Source of the DNA: Kaistella sp. SH40-3
GTDB lineage: Bacteria; Bacteroidota; Bacteroidia; Flavobacteriales; Weeksellaceae
Length of the DNA stretch: 64,000 nt
Direction of reading: 5' to 3'
Assembly (NCBI RefSeq): GCF_030686865.1
Contig: NZ_JAQYUS010000006.1
Coordinates: 124,001 to 188,000 of the forward strand
In this document: positions 61,904-64,000 of the stretch, in pieces
Numbering within the stretch: position 1 is the first letter of the stretch
Layout of the letters: every line of letters starts with the position of its first letter
Translations under genes and position numbers: made by a program
The notes under the pieces: generated by a model
Databases searched by the model: none
What the model was told of the DNA's origin: nothing
Seen by the model: only the letters and a program-made list of their open reading frames with translations

Positions 61904-62704
61904 ATGAAAAAGATCAAAAATATTTTTTTAGTTTCCACATTAATCCTCACCGCTTTTTCGTGTAAACCGAAGGAGAATATGGTCTATATGGAAAATCAGA
62001 CAACTGCTATTGACCAAGAGGTTAAGCAAGCGGTGTTTCTTGGGACTCATTTACAGTCAGGTGATCTTCTGGATATTAAAGTTACTGCTTTTGATGATAA
62101 CGCAGTACGTCCTTTTAATCTTCATTCCATGAATCAAGCGGGAGAAATCACCGGTATTCAACAAAATCAAAATCCGCAAAATTTTCCACAAGGGTACCTG
62201 GTGAGTAATGAAGGTTATATTATTTTTCCTGTTCTGGGGAAAATATTTGTACAGAATATGACGATGTCTGAACTTCGGGAAGATTTAGAAAAAAGACTCT
62301 TGGAATACCTTACGGATCCAATGGTTTCTATCCGTCAGTTAAATTTTAACATCACAGTCTTGGGGGAAGTTAAAAAACCCGGACAATACACCAGTCCATC
62401 CGATAAAGTAACTATTCTGCAAGCTTTAGGGATGGCAGGAGATATGACCGATAACGGCGACCGTACCAAAGTAAAACTAGTAAGACATGAAAATGGAAGT
62501 GATCAAACGTATGTGATTTATTTCACCGATAAAAACATTACTTCTTCCCCGTATTATTATATGCAGCAAAACGATGTATTATACGTAGAGCCCGATGAAA
62601 ATAAGAAAATTATTGCTGGTACGAATCCAAACCGTAATCTTATTTTCTCAATCATCGGAAGTGCAGTCGCTATAACTTCAATCCTTATCAGTACTTTAAA
62701 ATAA
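61904..62704 (+). CDS. Polysaccharide export lipoprotein (Wza-like)
   Basis: A 266-residue outer-membrane lipoprotein. The lipobox LTAFSC puts the lipidated Cys at residue 21. Then comes the poly_export domain (LQSGDLLDIKVTAFDDN, VSNEGYIIFPVLGKIFVQNMTMSELREDLEKRL, about residues 48-140) and a SLBB domain (FNITVLGEVKKPGQYTSPSDKVTILQALGMAGDMTDNGDR, about 148-187). The C-terminal hydrophobic segment NLIFSIIGSAVAITSILISTL may span the membrane. It forms the export channel for capsule or exopolysaccharide with the Wzc-like protein encoded 2 bases on. Confidence 0.92.
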   Translation: MKKIKNIFLVSTLILTAFSCKPKENMVYMENQTTAIDQEVKQAVFLGTHLQSGDLLDIKVTAFDDNAVRPFNLHSMNQAGEITGIQQNQNPQNFPQGYLVSNEGYIIFPVLGKIFVQNMTMSELREDLEKRLLEYLTDPMVSIRQLNFNITVLGEVKKPGQYTSPSDKVTILQALGMAGDMTDNGDRTKVKLVRHENGSDQTYVIYFTDKNITSSPYYYMQQNDVLYVEPDENKKIIAGTNPNRNLIFSIIGSAVAITSILISTLK

Positions 62705-62706
62705 AT

Positions 62707-64000
62707 ATGGACGAATTCACTGAACACGAAGATCAATCCTCCTTTGATCTGCAAGCGGAATTAAATAAATATCTCAAAAAATGGCCTTGGTTTTTGCTTT
62801 CCTTAGTGGTAGCACTAATTCTCGCCTGGCTTTATCTCAGGTACACTCCTAAACAGTATCTGACCAATACTTCTGTATTGGTCTCCACTTCAGATAATAA
62901 AAGATCATCCATCAGCATGGAAGATTTTACCAATGTTTCCCTAGGTGGAGGTTTTGGCGGCAATAATCTGCAGGATGAAATCGCCATCATGAAATCAAAA
63001 CCAATTCTTCATGACTTGGTGAAAAAACTTCATTTAGATGTGCAGGTTTCAAGTGACGGGCGGGTTCGAACAACGAATATTTACGATGAAGCGCCAATTT
63101 TCGGAACTCTTGCAGTTCTCAATCCGAAGAAGTTTACGAATCAATCTTTTTCTTTTTCTCCTATCAATGAGAAACAGTTCAAATTAAAGCAGGAAAACAG
63201 TCCAGAAAAAACGTATCAGTATGGACAAAAGATTCAGTTAAAGTACGCTGCTTTTACAATCGATCGCCAACCATTGACCGATTTTACATTGCCACTAACC
63301 ATCACCTTGGTTCATCCTGATGCGGTAGTGAACAATTTAGAAAAAAATATTATTGGAGAGCAGGATTCAAAAAATAAATCCAATATTATTTCATTGAGTT
63401 TAACGGGTCCTATTCCGGGGAAATCTGAGAATATTTTAAATGAATTAATCAAGCAATATAATAAAGATGCGATTGACAATAAAAATTTAGAATCCGAAAA
63501 CACGGCAAATTTCATCGACGGTCGTCTTGATTTGATTACCAAGGAACTCGGAAATATTGAAGATCAGAAAGCGAACTTTAAGCGTAACAATCAGATTACC
63601 GATTTGGTGAGTCAGGCGCAATTGTCTGTTCAGAATGCCAATGAAGCGACGAAAAAAATCATGGACGTTGGGACGCAATTAGAAATGGTGAACTCTGTTT
63701 TAACTTATGCGAACTCAGCCAATAATGAACAACTCTTACCCAGCAACTTAGGCATGCCTTCTGGCCTAGACAATGTTATTAATGAATACAATCAACTGGT
63801 ATTAACCAGAAACAAAACTTTAAGACAAGCCACGAGTTCGAATCCAGCGGTTATCCAGTTCAATCGCGATATTGCTTCGATGCGTAGTCTTATTAAAGAA
63901 AATTTACAGAAATCACGAACCTCTTTACAATCGAATATTTCTTCTTTACAGGAAAAAGTGAACGAAAACAAAGCAGCCGTTGGAAAATTTCCTGCTCAAG
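62707..64000 (+). CDS. Wzc-like polysaccharide co-polymerase/tyrosine kinase, truncated by window end
   Basis: The frame starts at ATG 62707, two bases after the wza stop, and is open to the window end (about 431 codons seen). The N-terminus has a transmembrane helix (WPWFLLSLVVALILAWLYLRY, about residues 25-45) followed by a Wzz-type chain-length domain (YLTNTSVLVSTSDN, DEIAIMKSKPILHDLVKKL) and a long coiled-coil-rich periplasmic part. In Wzc the C-terminal tyrosine-kinase domain follows after a second helix; it lies past the edge. It controls chain length and export of surface polysaccharide. Confidence 0.9.
   Translation, partial: MDEFTEHEDQSSFDLQAELNKYLKKWPWFLLSLVVALILAWLYLRYTPKQYLTNTSVLVSTSDNKRSSISMEDFTNVSLGGGFGGNNLQDEIAIMKSKPILHDLVKKLHLDVQVSSDGRVRTTNIYDEAPIFGTLAVLNPKKFTNQSFSFSPINEKQFKLKQENSPEKTYQYGQKIQLKYAAFTIDRQPLTDFTLPLTITLVHPDAVVNNLEKNIIGEQDSKNKSNIISLSLTGPIPGKSENILNELIKQYNKDAIDNKNLESENTANFIDGRLDLITKELGNIEDQKANFKRNNQITDLVSQAQLSVQNANEATKKIMDVGTQLEMVNSVLTYANSANNEQLLPSNLGMPSGLDNVINEYNQLVLTRNKTLRQATSSNPAVIQFNRDIASMRSLIKENLQKSRTSLQSNISSLQEKVNENKAAVGKFPAQ

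Noticed and set aside
1-64000. CRISPR arrays, IS elements, prophage or toxin-antitoxin genes
   Set aside because: No spaced direct repeats of CRISPR type, transposases, phage structural genes or recognisable toxin pairs were seen.

Overview
The window looks like chromosomal DNA from a flavobacterium of the Chryseobacterium/Kaistella group (Weeksellaceae, Bacteroidota). The grounds are low GC, gene starts without clear Shine-Dalgarno sequences, flavobacterial promoters (TTG-N19/20-TAnnTTTG), and family signatures such as a PorT-type barrel, a 549-residue signal peptidase I with a large insert, GSCFA, WbqC and DUF5683 proteins, and the gene order hpt-adk-obgE. This assignment is inferred from sequence only. 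Most of the window is core genome. I see no insertion sequence, prophage or CRISPR array.

Layout. 1-9.1 kb: M1 aminopeptidase (cut by the window edge), dacB, priA, proline dehydrogenase, aroB and an outer-membrane barrel. 9.1-18.2 kb: a minus-strand purine block (purB, purL, purC, purF) interrupted between purL and purC by a SatD-DUF3307 pair with its own operators. 18-25.9 kb: SDR, aldehyde dehydrogenase, thioredoxin-like lipoprotein, acyltransferase, glycosyltransferase, two tandem alpha/beta hydrolases, exonuclease and ApaG. 25.9-34.1 kb: the 2-oxoglutarate dehydrogenase genes sucA and sucB with a small secreted-protein gene between them, an SRPBCC protein, glgC, two identical tRNA-Asp genes and trxA. 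34.2-39.0 kb: cysteine desulfurase plus four genes resembling the polyprenyl-phospho-arabinose pathway (HAD phosphatase, DprE2-like, DprE1-like, UbiA-like). 39.1-48.9 kb: OmpA and lipocalin lipoproteins, S8 protease, WbqC, lepB, dapB, DUF5683, parB, parA and tonB. 49.1-54.9 kb: purA, hpt, adk, obgE, DUF6438 and rhlE. 55-60.8 kb: methyltransferase, a scar region with gene fragments, acyltransferase, tatD, GSCFA and a polyprenyl synthase. 60.8-64 kb: a long non-coding region with 11-bp repeat arrays, then the start of a wza/wzc polysaccharide-export operon that runs off the window.

The strongest candidate for an undescribed system is SatD-DUF3307. SatD reads as a class III nucleotide-cyclase-like domain fused to a helix-turn-helix. 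Its partner is a membrane protein with His/Asp residues in or next to its hydrophobic segments. Upstream lie four copies (three perfect, one with a single mismatch) of TATAAG-N8-CTTATA, arranged as two pairs with the same 29-bp spacing; the first overlaps the satD promoter. The setting inside purine genes suggests nucleotide-responsive autoregulation. Other points are a 98%-identical truncated copy of rhlE 1.9 kb from its parent, a DprE1 homologue with Ala at the position of the benzothiazinone-target Cys, a tonB terminator built from two perfect DnaA-box sequences, and paired 11-bp repeat arrays upstream of the polysaccharide operon.
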